A stretch of DNA of 64,000 bases from Roseiconus nitratireducens (GTDB lineage: Bacteria > Planctomycetota > Planctomycetia > Pirellulales > Pirellulaceae): the NCBI RefSeq assembly GCF_008629675.1, contig NZ_VWOX01000011.1:186001-250000 (forward strand), in the 5' to 3' direction. The notes below the pieces were generated by a model, which saw nothing but the letters and a program-made list of their open reading frames with translations, did no database searches and was not told where the DNA came from. A program made the translations under genes and the position numbers. Below, piece by piece: positions 53,525-62,828 of the stretch. Position 1 is the first letter of the stretch. Each line of letters begins with the position of its first letter.

Positions 53525-54766
53525 TCAATCCAGACGATCTGAGATCACTTCGTGACTGGCGCGCGTCCCAAGGGCCCCCCACAATCCGTACGGACTGGGC
53601 GAGCCCGGAGCCCGACTGCCACCGCGCCCCCGGCGCACGGTTCCGGCGGACGAATCCCCCGCTTCGATGGAATCACTGAAAAACTGCACCGCCCCGTCGC
53701 CCATCAGAACGTGGACCCCGCCCGGGTGACGACTGCTCGGTGGACAGATTCCGTTCCCGGTGTCCCCGATCGCCAAGCACACTTCATCGTTGGGTGGCAG
53801 GATCGTGTTCATCACGGAGTACGGAAAGCAGCCGCTGGCCCACCGAAACCCGCGAGCCTGATTGGCGGCAACCAGATCCGTGACCGACGGATTCCAATGC
53901 GCGGGGCGTTGTGGATCGATCTCCGGTCGACAGGTCAGCGGATGGTCTTGAACCTGCGTGAACCCCTGACCGCCCATCGGATGCGTCGTTGCAGCCCGGT
54001 CACCCAGATCGGTCGCTATCTCCGCGGCCATCACGGTGTTGGACAAACCGTCCAGCACGTCGCGAAACCTCATCGAACGGCGGGTGACGAAGAATCCGCG
54101 CCCGGAGGCCCGGATCTCCTCGCTTCTCCAAGCGGGGATCTGTTGCAGATCGCTGTCGTAGGCTCCTCCGTCATGATGCCGCACCGCGTCACCCAGACAT
54201 GCGGCAACATTCGTGCGGCCCATCGACGGCAAACCAAATCCGGGATCACTGGGACAACGCAGGATCACCAGCTCGGTCATCCAGGGCGGGTAGGCCGTGT
54301 TGCGATCGTTGACGCCGCTGCCGTGCTGGTTGGATTCGTCGGTCGGCGTCGGCCCCATCGCGGGCCAAGGCGGCGTGCGCGTGGTTCCCGGATAACTTAA
54401 ATCCGTTGCATTGGGATTGGCGATTTCCTCCCACAGCCCTTGCTGTTCCAAAAACGGCGTCAACGGAACGAAGATGCTTAACATCATTCGATTGGAAACA
54501 TCCCCTGGCTCCCACCAACGCCCCAGTGCCGGCTGCGGACGGGTGCCTCCCATGTGCATCGGCAAGCGCCGGTAAGCCGCATGGTAGTGGTGGATTGCCA
54601 ATCCGACCTGTTTGAAACGATTGCCACAACTCATCCGACGCGCCGCCTCGCGGGCGGCCTGCACGGCCGGCAACAATAGCGCGACCAGGACGCCGATGAT
54701 GGCGATCACCACAAGCAATTCGACCAACGTAAAGCCGCCGGCCCCGTGGGCGGGTTTTGCGTTCAT
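53525..54766 (-). CDS. DUF1559 prepilin-like protein
   Basis: The 413-residue protein has a type IV pilin-like N-terminus: a short leader then GFTLVELLVVIAIIGVLVAL with the +5 Glu. It continues LLPAVQAAREAARRMSCGNR as in the DUF1559/SBP_bac_10 family. The C-terminus has GGVHVLMGDGAVQFFSDSI, a phrase that is nearly diagnostic. Planctomycetes carry dozens of copies, thought to be pseudopilin-like envelope proteins. A 60-residue lipoprotein gene lies directly upstream, a common pairing. Confidence 0.94.
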   Translation of the reverse strand: MNAKPAHGAGGFTLVELLVVIAIIGVLVALLLPAVQAAREAARRMSCGNRFKQVGLAIHHYHAAYRRLPMHMGGTRPQPALGRWWEPGDVSNRMMLSIFVPLTPFLEQQGLWEEIANPNATDLSYPGTTRTPPWPAMGPTPTDESNQHGSGVNDRNTAYPPWMTELVILRCPSDPGFGLPSMGRTNVAACLGDAVRHHDGGAYDSDLQQIPAWRSEEIRASGRGFFVTRRSMRFRDVLDGLSNTVMAAEIATDLGDRAATTHPMGGQGFTQVQDHPLTCRPEIDPQRPAHWNPSVTDLVAANQARGFRWASGCFPYSVMNTILPPNDEVCLAIGDTGNGICPPSSRHPGGVHVLMGDGAVQFFSDSIEAGDSSAGTVRRGRGGSRAPGSPSPYGLWGALGTRASHEVISDRLD

Positions 54767-54879
54767 CTGATAGTTCTCTCGAAACGTGGAATGCGAGCTG
54801 TCAAAAGAAAAGGCCCACCCGGGAAAGCAACACCCGTGCGGCCACCTGGGCGATCCGAAAAAGTGGCTTGGACGGTCCG

Positions 54880-55062
54880 CTATCCTCCGTCATCACGCTG
54901 CTGACGCATCCGCTGGAATCGTGCCTGGTTCTCCAACTCTTGCGGTGTCGGCTGATAGGTGTCCACTGGCGGCACCAACCGCGTCGTGTCGGGCGGGCCG
55001 CAGCCGACGGCAAGAAGGCTCAAGCAAATCAGCAGGGATGCCAGCCGCATTGAATCGGTCAT
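54880..55062 (-). CDS. Small lipoprotein
   Basis: The 60-residue protein starts at the ATG at 55062 (TDSMRLASLLICLSLLAVGC). The lipobox LAVGC puts the lipidated Cys at about residue 21. The short polar remainder (PPVDTYQPTPQELENQARFQ) is helical. It is 113 bp upstream of the DUF1559 gene on the same strand. The function is unknown. Confidence 0.75.
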   Translation of the reverse strand: MTDSMRLASLLICLSLLAVGCGPPDTTRLVPPVDTYQPTPQELENQARFQRMRQQRDDGG

Positions 55063-55484
55063 GCGTTCAAATCGGATCGGTGGAACGGAATTCGAAACAA
55101 CCAATGCCGACGTTCCCAGGTTCGACCGATGGCCCGAACCGACGCGGTCACGACGGCAGCGTACCGAAGCGACCCGCACACGCAGACGCGCACCCGATCG
55201 ACGTCATCGATCGGGCTCTGAGCCCCGTGATAGAAGATTTGCCCCGGCATCGGTCGTCGATCCCGCACCGCAGAAGCGATCCTCCCTTGCATCCAGAAAG
55301 ATCGTTGGCGGCCGCCAGATGCGACGAGCGAAAAGCGTGATCGCGGAAACGACGTTCCCGACGAAGCACGCGGCCACTAGGATAATGCATCCGTCAAGCG
55401 TCCAGGGGGGACGGATGCCCAGCGATGGCTGCGCAACCATTGGACTGGCTTGGGCTCTAGCTTTGTCTGAAGAGTCGGGAGCGA

Positions 55485-55600
55485 AAACACCGTGATTTGC
55501 AGTGCAATGCGCGGCAAAGCTCTAGCCGCCGGTTGAGACGAGAGCACCCGCGGCTGGCGCGACGCGGCTCACCCAAAGTGGCGCTGTCCAGCTAGTGGTT
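55485..55600. repeat. Dispersed repeat, CACCGTGATTTGCAG family, copy 3
   Basis: It shares AAAACACCGTGATTTGCAGT and TCTAGCCGCCGGTTGAGACG with copy 1 near 35077-35125, and ends in GACGCGGCTCACCCAAA. Boundaries are approximate. Confidence 0.6.
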
Positions 55601-55696
55601 CATCCAGCCAGAATTTGTGACCAGCGTTTCGCCACTGAACCGTCCCGCAAGGAGGTCGTGCAGCTTTCTGAGCCGGGAAAAGACGTGTTTTTTGAG

Positions 55697-55843
55697 ATCA
55701 CCCTCCCTCCGGGAGGGTCAAAGGCGAGGCACGAGCCTTTGGGGAGGGTGTCGTCAAGAATTCGCCTGAAATACAACGACCCCGGACGAGCCCTCCCCGC
55801 GTCGTCGCAAGCTCCTCCGCGACCCTCCCGGAGGGAGGGTGAT
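55697..55843. repeat. MITE-like element with 23-bp perfect inverted ends
   Basis: Ends at 55697-55719 and 55821-55843 are perfect reverse complements (core ACCCTCCCGGAGGGAGGGT). Each end is also a small palindrome. The 101-bp inner part has no coding potential. It could be a non-autonomous element or two REP units facing each other. Confidence 0.6.
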
Positions 55844-56071
55844 TCAAAGCTGCACGACCTCCAAGCGGGAGGGTGAGCCAGACAACGCCTGACATTGATC
55901 GCTAGATGGACCTCTGCGGAATTGCACCACAAACGCAGTGCAGTTGCTCCAGCTCGCGGAGAACGTTCGCGACGGGGCGGTTGGCAGCCTCGAAACGGAC
56001 CCTCCAAAAACACGCGACCGACCTTCCTGGCGGATCGCCATCGCCCAAGACCTTTCGACCCAAAAAACCCG

Positions 56072-56659
56072 ATGTCAAACGAACTCGCTCAACCCGTCCA
56101 GCGGCGGTCGCAATGGAACGGCCCGGTGCTGGCGACGATCATCGCGACGATGGCGGCGGTGTTGTGGTTGATGGGGAGAACACCCTGGTGCAAGTGTGGG
56201 CAACTGGTTCCCTGGTCGTGGACCGTGCAGTCGATGCACAACTCCCAACACCTGATCGATCCCTACACGTTCACGCACGTGTTGCACGGTTTCATTTTCT
56301 TTGCCGCTCTGTGGCCGCTGCGAAGTCGACTGACCGCCCCGGTCCGGATCACGATCGCGTGTGTGATCGAAGGGTTGTGGGAGATTCTGGAGAATTCGCC
56401 GCTGATCATTGAGCGCTATCGGGCCGCCACCATCTCGCTGGACTACTACGGCGATTCGATTGCCAACAGCGTCTTTGACGTGCTGGCCTGCCTGCTGGGT
56501 TACGCGATCGCTTCAAAGCTCCGCTGGCAGACCGCCACCATGATTTTCCTGGCGGTCGAAGTCACTTTGCTGCTGACGATCCGCGACAGCTTGCTGTTGA
56601 ACGTGATCATGCTGACCTTTCCCATGGACGCCATCCTGCAATGGCAATCGGGAGGCTGA
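56072..56659 (+). CDS. DUF2585 (UPF0314) membrane protein
   Basis: The 195-residue protein starts at the ATG at 56072 (SNELAQPVQRRSQWNGP). Four to five membrane helices carry the family's signature phrases: NSQHLIDPYTFTHVLHGFI, EGLWEILENSPLIIERYR, TISLDYYGDSIANSVFD and LNVIMLTFPMDAIL near the end. The family is best known in Alphaproteobacteria and has no assigned function; the conserved Glu, Arg and Asp inside helices hint at a transport or enzymatic role. It stands next to the KDG kinase gene, convergent. Confidence 0.93.
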   Translation: MSNELAQPVQRRSQWNGPVLATIIATMAAVLWLMGRTPWCKCGQLVPWSWTVQSMHNSQHLIDPYTFTHVLHGFIFFAALWPLRSRLTAPVRITIACVIEGLWEILENSPLIIERYRAATISLDYYGDSIANSVFDVLACLLGYAIASKLRWQTATMIFLAVEVTLLLTIRDSLLLNVIMLTFPMDAILQWQSGG

Positions 56660-56712
56660 GCCGCCGGAGCGTTGAATCCGACGACTTGCACTCCCGCTGC
56701 ACGCGAGTTGCC

Positions 56713-57801
56713 TTACCGCTGCACGCGGGCGCTACCCCCTTCGGCAAAGGCTTCGACTTCGGCCAACGTGGCTCGGCTGACATCGCCGGGGAACGTGGTC
56801 AGCAGGGCGCCGTGGGCCCAGCCGATCTTCAAAGCTTCGGCAGCCGGGCGCCCGTCCAGCAAGCTGTAGATCAGGCCGCTGGCAAACCCGTCGCCGCCGC
56901 CGATCCGATCCAGCACGTCCAACTCGGCCGTCGGCGCGGTGTAGTTTTCACCGTCGTACCAGAGCACCGCGGACCAGGAATGGCGGTTGGTCGAGTGGAC
57001 TTCGCGCAGCGTGGTCGCCACGGCTTTGACGTGCGGGTACTTCTCGGTCACGTTGCCGATCATGCCGAAAAAGTTTTCCGGGTCCAATTTGCTGCTTTTC
57101 TTTTTCTCCACATCGGGACCTTTGACGCCCAGTCCTTTCTGCAGGTCTTCCTCGTTACCGATCAGCACGTCGACGTGTTCGACGATCCGTGCGATCATCT
57201 CCTGGCCTTTCGCCAGACCGCCGATGGTGTCCCACAGCTTGGCGCGGTAGTTCAGGTCGAACGAACGGACCGCACCGGCTTCTCCGGCCGCTTTGAACAT
57301 TTCGATGACGACTTCGGCAGTCGTTTCCGACAGGGCCGCAAAGATGCCGCCACTGTGAACCCAGCGGCAGCCACCGGCGAAGATCTTGGACCAATCGAAA
57401 TCGCCGGGCTTGAGCATGGCCCCGGCTTCGTTGGCTCGGTTGTAGAACACCACCGGAGCGCGAACGCCCTGGCCGCGATCGCTGTAGACGGTCGCCATGT
57501 TCGGCCCCCGCACGCCATCATGTTTGAACTGCTTGTAGTAGGGACGAACGCCCATCGCGCGGACCTGACGCTGGATCAGTTCCCCGATGCCGTTGTCGAC
57601 CATGGCGGTCGCGATTCCGGTGTCCAACCCAAAACAGGAGGCCAGGTTCGCCGCGCAGTTGTACTCGCCGCCGGAGACGTGGACGTCAAACGAGGATGCC
57701 GTTCGGAACGGAATGACGCCGGGATCCAACCGATGAACCAGTGCCCCGAGTGCCAGGAAGTCAAGGTCGCAATCGCCGCTGGGAATGTTCAATCCACTCA
57801 T
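56713..57801 (-). CDS. kdgK: 2-keto-3-deoxygluconate kinase (PfkB family)
   Basis: The 362-residue ribokinase-fold protein phosphorylates KDG at O-6, feeding the lower Entner-Doudoroff route. Substrate-side motif HVSGGEYNCAANLAS is near residue 42; the catalytic/anion-hole motif is DRIGGGDGFASGLIY with the base Asp after GGG. The body shows the family insertions (FKHDGVRGPNMATVYSDRG). The pairing with a mannonate-type oxidoreductase gene 60 bp upstream fits hexuronate catabolism. The middle step, mannonate dehydratase, is not in the window. Confidence 0.85.
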   Translation of the reverse strand: MSGLNIPSGDCDLDFLALGALVHRLDPGVIPFRTASSFDVHVSGGEYNCAANLASCFGLDTGIATAMVDNGIGELIQRQVRAMGVRPYYKQFKHDGVRGPNMATVYSDRGQGVRAPVVFYNRANEAGAMLKPGDFDWSKIFAGGCRWVHSGGIFAALSETTAEVVIEMFKAAGEAGAVRSFDLNYRAKLWDTIGGLAKGQEMIARIVEHVDVLIGNEEDLQKGLGVKGPDVEKKKSSKLDPENFFGMIGNVTEKYPHVKAVATTLREVHSTNRHSWSAVLWYDGENYTAPTAELDVLDRIGGGDGFASGLIYSLLDGRPAAEALKIGWAHGALLTTFPGDVSRATLAEVEAFAEGGSARVQR

Positions 57802-57861
57802 GGGTGTTCAGATGTTCTTGGGGATGAAGGGGGGGAGGATGAAAAATTGGACGGCTGCCGC

Positions 57862-58674
57862 CTAGATCGTGACCGACGCGAAACCGCCGTCGACGGCGAT
57901 GTTCTGTCCGGTGACAAAGGACGACGCGCGACGGCTGGCCAGCCACACGACCGCACCGGCCAGTTCTTCCGGCTTCCCGAAGCGGGCCATGGGGGTGTGG
58001 CCGATGATCTGGCCGCCACGTTCGGTGTAGCTGCCGTCTTCGTTGAACAGCAGTTTGCGGTTCTGTTCAGCCGGGAAAAAGCCGGGGCTGATCGCGTTGA
58101 CCCGGATGCCGGTGGTCGCCCATTCCCGCGCCAACCACATCGTCAAGTTGATCACCGCGGACTTGGCGGCGGAGTAAGCGACAACGCGCGACAGCGGGAT
58201 CATGCCGCTCATCGAAGCAATGTTGATGATGCTGCCGACTTCGGCCCGGATCATGTCCGGGGCAAAGACCTGGCACGGCAACAGGGCTCCGCCCACCAGG
58301 TTCAGATCGAACACGTCGCGCCAGGCATCCAAGGGCAGCTTGCAGAAATCGCCCCCGGGCGGAATCGTCGCTTCGGGACGGTTCCCCCCGGCGGCGTTGA
58401 CCAGCACCGACGTCGGACCCCCGGCCCAGTCGGCGATGGCCGCCCGCGCCTGATCCAGTGATTCGCCGCTGAGCCCGTCGGCGGGGAAAAACCGGGCGGT
58501 TCCCCCCGCGTCGTTGATCTTGGCCGCCCGCGCCTCGCCGCGTTGGGCGTTGCGGCCCACCACCGCGACTTTCGCGCCGCCAGCTCCCAACGCCTCGGAC
58601 ATCAGTCCGCCCAATTCACCCGTGCCACCGATGACGGTGGCCACGTCGCCGTTTAAATCAAAGAGGTTGTTCAT
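57862..58674 (-). CDS. SDR oxidoreductase, D-mannonate oxidoreductase-like
   Basis: The 270-residue short-chain dehydrogenase has the cofactor loop GGTGELGG (residues 17-24, a TGxxxGxG variant), NAAGG, the catalytic Ser-Tyr-Lys in IASMSG...VAYSAAKSAV, and ISPGFFP. The PxEATIPPGGDF insert and the C-terminal FVTGQNIAVDGGFA match SDR-type fructuronate/mannonate reductases. It would link fructuronate to mannonate upstream of KDG. The KDG kinase gene follows 60 bp downstream on the same strand. Confidence 0.85.
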   Translation of the reverse strand: MNNLFDLNGDVATVIGGTGELGGLMSEALGAGGAKVAVVGRNAQRGEARAAKINDAGGTARFFPADGLSGESLDQARAAIADWAGGPTSVLVNAAGGNRPEATIPPGGDFCKLPLDAWRDVFDLNLVGGALLPCQVFAPDMIRAEVGSIINIASMSGMIPLSRVVAYSAAKSAVINLTMWLAREWATTGIRVNAISPGFFPAEQNRKLLFNEDGSYTERGGQIIGHTPMARFGKPEELAGAVVWLASRRASSFVTGQNIAVDGGFASVTI

Positions 58675-58987
58675 GGCGGGTAATCTAACGCTTGCGGCGT
58701 CCCGCTAACAGGGAGCCCACCGCGCCGGTTTGGCGGCTCGCAGTTGTCAAACCCGGCGGCCCCGGGGCCGCGATTCGCCTGGACACCTCAGCCGGCCGCC
58801 ATGGTCCGCCCCCTCCGGATCCTGGCACCATCGAGCGGGGTTTCGCCGCAGGCGCTTTGCATCTCGGACGCCGACTGGCTAGTTTTGGACCTGCTGGAAA
58901 CGCGGCGATCGGCATTTTTTGCCTGGCTTGACCAAGCCCGCCGCGGACTTATCTCCCCAGCCCTCGCTCTTCTTTTCCGCGTAGGTG
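58675..58987. other. 313-bp divergent promoter region
   Basis: It separates the leftward SDR gene from the rightward DUF1800 gene. A 16-bp perfect palindrome GCGGCCCCGGGGCCGC lies at 58756-58771. I see no coding signal and could not place promoter boxes. Confidence 0.45.
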
Positions 58988-60874
58988 ATGCTGATGCTTT
59001 GGCGACTCCCCCGGTCCGGCAGCTTCCTGGCGCTCGCAATCTGGCTCCTGTGCGGGCTTCCGCACAGCTCCGGCGGCGAGTTTCTGGCCGAGAATCCCCG
59101 TCACCTGCGGCAGTTGAAGGCCCAGGTTCGTGCCGCGCAGTTCTTGTCCAAAGCCACCTTCGGTCCGAAGCAGGACGACATCGAATCGCTGGCCGAACGG
59201 ATCGGTCAGATCGGCTACCGCAGAGCCACCTCCGAATGGATCGACCGACAATTCGCGCTGCCACCGACGTCCCACCAACAGGTCGCTTTGGACATCATCG
59301 ACTTGGATGGACGCCAGCCGGACCAGGACCAAATCGGAATCGCCAATTACCGCTACCAGGCGTGGTGGCACATCGCCCTGACCGGCGAGGACCAACTGCG
59401 GCAGCGTGTCGCTTGGGCGCTGTCGCAAATCTTCGTCATCGGCGATTCGGGCAACAACTTCAACAACAACGACAAACGGGCGATCGGAGGCGGTGAAGAA
59501 ACGATCCCGGACTGGATGGGCATGTCGAATTACTACGACATGCTGGCCGGGGGCGCGGACGGGTCCTATCGCGAATTGCTGGAGCAGGTCACCTACCATC
59601 CCTGCATGGGCGTGTGGTTGAGCTCGGTGCGGAATCGCAAGGCGAACTTGAACCAGGGCCGCTTCCCCGATGAAAACTATGCCCGCGAAATCATGCAGCT
59701 GTTCTCGGTGGGGCTGTACGAGATGCACCAGGACGGACGGCTGAAGGTCAACGACAACGGCGAATTGATCCCGACGTATGACAATGCCCAGATCAAAGAA
59801 CTCGCGCGACTCTTCACGGGCTTCAAGTACAAACACAACGCCTCGAACAGCTTCTACGTGAATCTCAACTATGGCGAACCCATGCAGATTCACATCCAAG
59901 AGCACGACAACAACTACAACTATTCCGAGGAACCCGGCGCCCCGGCCAGCAAAACCGTTTTCGGCACGACGCTGCCCCCGCTGCCCGATGTCCTGACCGC
60001 CGAAGCGATTGGCGAGGAGATCGATGCCGGGTTGGATGCCATCGCCGATCACCCCAACGTCGCCCCGTTCATCTGCCGGCTGCTGATCCAACGGCTGGTC
60101 AAATCCAACCCGTCGCGGGCGTACCTGCAACGCGTCACGCGAATCTTCAACGACAACGGACGCGGCCAGCGAGGCGACCTGAAGGCGGTCGTCAAAGCGA
60201 TCCTGACCGACCCCGAGCTGTATCGCGGGCAACGACTGATCCGCCGAACCGGCCCGCTGCGGTTGCAGGTGGTCACGCGCGGAACCGAGTACAGCCGTTT
60301 GCGCGAACCGATCAATCGAGTCACCGCCTTGATTCGCGCGATGCGGCCGACGTCCGACTACGGAGGCGGCTACATGATGCTCTCGGCGGCCATCGGGAAC
60401 GATCTGGAACAGATGCCGTTCCGCTCGCCCAGTGTCTTCAACTACTACCTGCCGGACTTTCAGCCTCCCGGAGAGTTGATCGGCTACACGCCGACGCGAC
60501 GCAATCCCTACGACTCGCTGTTCGCACCGGAGTTCCAAATCCTGAATGCCGTCTCCTCCAACCGGACGATCAATCGGCTCCGTTCGTTCTGCCTGAACCG
60601 CTTCGTCCAGTATTCGATGCGAAAGGGTCGTTGCCGGATTTCTTTCGACCTGGCCCCGGAAATCGAACTGGCGCGCGACTTGGAGAACTTGGACACGATC
60701 TTGGAACGTTTTGACCTGCTGCTGTGCAACGGGACGCTCCGCGAATCCACCAAGACGATCATCAAGGATGCCGTCATCGCTGAAACGACCGGTCGCGATT
60801 GGATGAACGTCGACCGCGTGGAACAAATGCTGTTGGCCGTTGTCATTTGCCCCGACTGCGCCGTCGAACAATGA
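58988..60874 (+). CDS. DUF1800 secreted protein
   Basis: The 628-residue protein has a signal peptide (LPRSGSFLALAIWLLCGL) after the ATG at 58988; a GTG at 58985 is also in frame. The DUF1800 hallmark RAAQFLSKATFGPKQDDIE is followed by WWHIALTGEDQLRQRVAWAL, the NYAREIMQLFSVGLYEMH phrase and YVNLNYGEPM. DUF1800 genes typically precede DUF1501 genes, as here (83-bp gap). The pair is common in planctomycetes and other gram-negatives; its role is unknown but secretion or surface attachment is usual. Confidence 0.93.
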   Translation: MLMLWRLPRSGSFLALAIWLLCGLPHSSGGEFLAENPRHLRQLKAQVRAAQFLSKATFGPKQDDIESLAERIGQIGYRRATSEWIDRQFALPPTSHQQVALDIIDLDGRQPDQDQIGIANYRYQAWWHIALTGEDQLRQRVAWALSQIFVIGDSGNNFNNNDKRAIGGGEETIPDWMGMSNYYDMLAGGADGSYRELLEQVTYHPCMGVWLSSVRNRKANLNQGRFPDENYAREIMQLFSVGLYEMHQDGRLKVNDNGELIPTYDNAQIKELARLFTGFKYKHNASNSFYVNLNYGEPMQIHIQEHDNNYNYSEEPGAPASKTVFGTTLPPLPDVLTAEAIGEEIDAGLDAIADHPNVAPFICRLLIQRLVKSNPSRAYLQRVTRIFNDNGRGQRGDLKAVVKAILTDPELYRGQRLIRRTGPLRLQVVTRGTEYSRLREPINRVTALIRAMRPTSDYGGGYMMLSAAIGNDLEQMPFRSPSVFNYYLPDFQPPGELIGYTPTRRNPYDSLFAPEFQILNAVSSNRTINRLRSFCLNRFVQYSMRKGRCRISFDLAPEIELARDLENLDTILERFDLLLCNGTLRESTKTIIKDAVIAETTGRDWMNVDRVEQMLLAVVICPDCAVEQ

Positions 60875-60956
60875 GCGTTCAACCGATGTTCGGTTCCACG
60901 CCCCCGTCCCCGTCTCCCAACGTCCGCCGAGCACCTCACCCCACCGGACTCACGCC

Positions 60957-62459
60957 ATGACTCGCAACCGATCCGACTCCGTTTTCAGCTCACGGCGAGC
61001 GATGCTTCAAGCCGCCGGCGGGTGCGCGATGATGACCAACACCTCGCTGATGGCAACGCTGCTGAATCTGCAGGCGACCAAGGCGTTGATGGCCGCCGAC
61101 ACCGACACCTCGGGCTACAAAGCCATCGTTTGCCTGTTCCTGTTCGGCGGCAATGATTCCTACAACATGCTGGTGCCCAATGACGGCGATGCGGGCAGCG
61201 GGGAATACGGCGACTACCACACCATCCGCGGTGGATACGATGACGGGGTCAACAATCCGGGCGGCCTGGCGCTCCCGCAGGACAGCCTGGTTCCGATCGC
61301 CGGTCCCAACGGCCGCTCGTTCGGGCTGCATCCCGGCCTGGCCGCCCAAGCCGACGCCGCACCGGGGGCCGATCCCACAACGACCGGCGTCGCATCGCTT
61401 TACCAATCCGGCAACCTGGCCCTCGTAGCCAACATCGGATCGCTGCTGGAACGCACCACGCGTCCCACCTACCAGGCGCGAACGAATCTTCCGCTGGGAC
61501 TGTTTTCGCATTCGGATCTGCAACGACACTGGCAAACGGGATTCCCGCAGTCGCGCAGCCAGGTCACCGGTTGGGGTGGCCGGATGGCGGATCTGTTGCT
61601 GGCGACCAACCAGAACCCGACCGTGTCGATGAACATTTCGGTCAACGGAATGAACCTGTTTCAGACCGGTGGCAGCGTCGTGCCGTACGCGATCGGAAGC
61701 GGTGGGGCGACGGTCGTCAACGGTTACTCGCCCGGCCTGACGACCGGCAACCGTGCCAACCGGATCTTCACTCGCGCGCTGGACAACATCCTGGATCAAA
61801 CCTACACCGACCTGCTCGCCAAATCGCTTGCCGATTCCACCCGCAACGCCACCGATGCCGCCCTGGCGTTCAACACCGCGGTCGACACGGTCACCCTGAA
61901 CACGCCTTTTGCCGACGAGAACCCCAGCAACCAATTGGAAATGGTCGCCCGGGTCATCGGCGCGCAATCGCAGTTGCAGCAGCAGCGGCAAATCTTCTTT
62001 GTCTCCAACGGTGGATGGGACATGCACGGGAACCTGATCTCCGGACAGGAGACGAAGTTGCCGACGATCAGCCGCGCCTTGAAATCGTTCTACGATGCCA
62101 CCGTGGAGCTGGGCGTTCAGAACGACGTCGTGCTGTTCACCGCCTCGGACTTTGCTCGCACACTGAGCACCAACGGTCAGGGCAGCGACCACGCCTGGGG
62201 TGGCAATCAGATCATCCTGGGCGGCGGCGTCGATGGCGGGAAGATCTACGGCGAATTCCCGGATGCGTTGACGGCCAACCATCCGTTGAATCTCGGTCGG
62301 GGACGGCTGATCCCAACAACGGCGGTCGACGAACTGGCCGCTGAATTGGCGCTGTGGTTCGGAGTTTCAAACGGCCAGGACCTGGAAACCGTGTTGCCGA
62401 ACATTCGTCGCTTTTACGGCAGCGGCGGCAGCGGAACGCCGCTGGGCATCCTGGGATAG
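60957..62459 (+). CDS. DUF1501 (sulfatase-like) secreted protein
   Basis: The 500-residue protein starts at the ATG at 60957. It has a twin-Arg-like leader SSRRAMLQAAGGCAMM, so Tat export is likely. The DUF1501 phrases AIVCLFLFGGNDSYNMLVPN, NGGWDMHGNLISGQE and VLFTASDFARTLSTNGQGSD (then HAWGGNQIILGGGV) are all present. The fold is alkaline-phosphatase-like but without proven activity. It pairs with DUF1800. Confidence 0.94.
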   Translation: MTRNRSDSVFSSRRAMLQAAGGCAMMTNTSLMATLLNLQATKALMAADTDTSGYKAIVCLFLFGGNDSYNMLVPNDGDAGSGEYGDYHTIRGGYDDGVNNPGGLALPQDSLVPIAGPNGRSFGLHPGLAAQADAAPGADPTTTGVASLYQSGNLALVANIGSLLERTTRPTYQARTNLPLGLFSHSDLQRHWQTGFPQSRSQVTGWGGRMADLLLATNQNPTVSMNISVNGMNLFQTGGSVVPYAIGSGGATVVNGYSPGLTTGNRANRIFTRALDNILDQTYTDLLAKSLADSTRNATDAALAFNTAVDTVTLNTPFADENPSNQLEMVARVIGAQSQLQQQRQIFFVSNGGWDMHGNLISGQETKLPTISRALKSFYDATVELGVQNDVVLFTASDFARTLSTNGQGSDHAWGGNQIILGGGVDGGKIYGEFPDALTANHPLNLGRGRLIPTTAVDELAAELALWFGVSNGQDLETVLPNIRRFYGSGGSGTPLGILG

Positions 62460-62648
62460 CTCGGCACCTGGAGCGCGGAGTGTCGTGACATCGGCAGACG
62501 GCCGTCGTCGTTTCGCAGGCTGCGAACGCCGAAACCATTGCGACTGCACCCTTGGATGCCGGGTCGGGGGCGATACACTTGTGACCGACCGGGCGGCAAT
62601 CGCTCGATCAGGCACCTCCCGATCCTTGCTCCGAACCCGTGGTGCGCG

Positions 62649-62828
62649 GTGGGCTACGACGACGACGATGATGATGACTTCGACTACGAGGATTTTGTCG
62701 AGCGAGAATTCGGTCGTCCACGTCGCAGCAAGGATGTCCCGGGACACTGGCAGGTCGTCGCGATGCTGCTGCTGGTCGCCTTCGTGTTCACACTCTGGGC
62801 TTCGATGGGATTTTGGACACCGTTTTAG
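62649..62828 (+). CDS. Small acidic single-helix membrane protein
   Basis: The 59-residue protein uses the GTG at 62649 (then GYDDDDDDDFDYEDFVEREF); longer starts in frame read as non-coding. A poly-Asp N-terminus is followed by VAMLLLVAFVFTLWASMGF. The stop lies 16 bp inside the biotin-ligase gene. Such acidic short membrane proteins recur in planctomycetes; function is unknown. Confidence 0.65.
   Translation: MGYDDDDDDDFDYEDFVEREFGRPRRSKDVPGHWQVVAMLLLVAFVFTLWASMGFWTPF

Larger units (their letters stand above)
55063..56071. other. Gene-free 1-kb region rich in dispersed repeats
   Basis: No convincing gene was found in any frame. It holds copy 3 of the CACCGTGATTTGCAG family (about 55485-55600) and a 147-bp element bounded by 23-bp inverted repeats (55697-55843), with a further GCGGGAGGGTGA fragment at about 55863-55875. 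Confidence 0.6.

Noticed and set aside
58949..60934. 661-codon frame antisense to DUF1800
   Set aside because: The plus strand has the diagnostic DUF1800 phrases.
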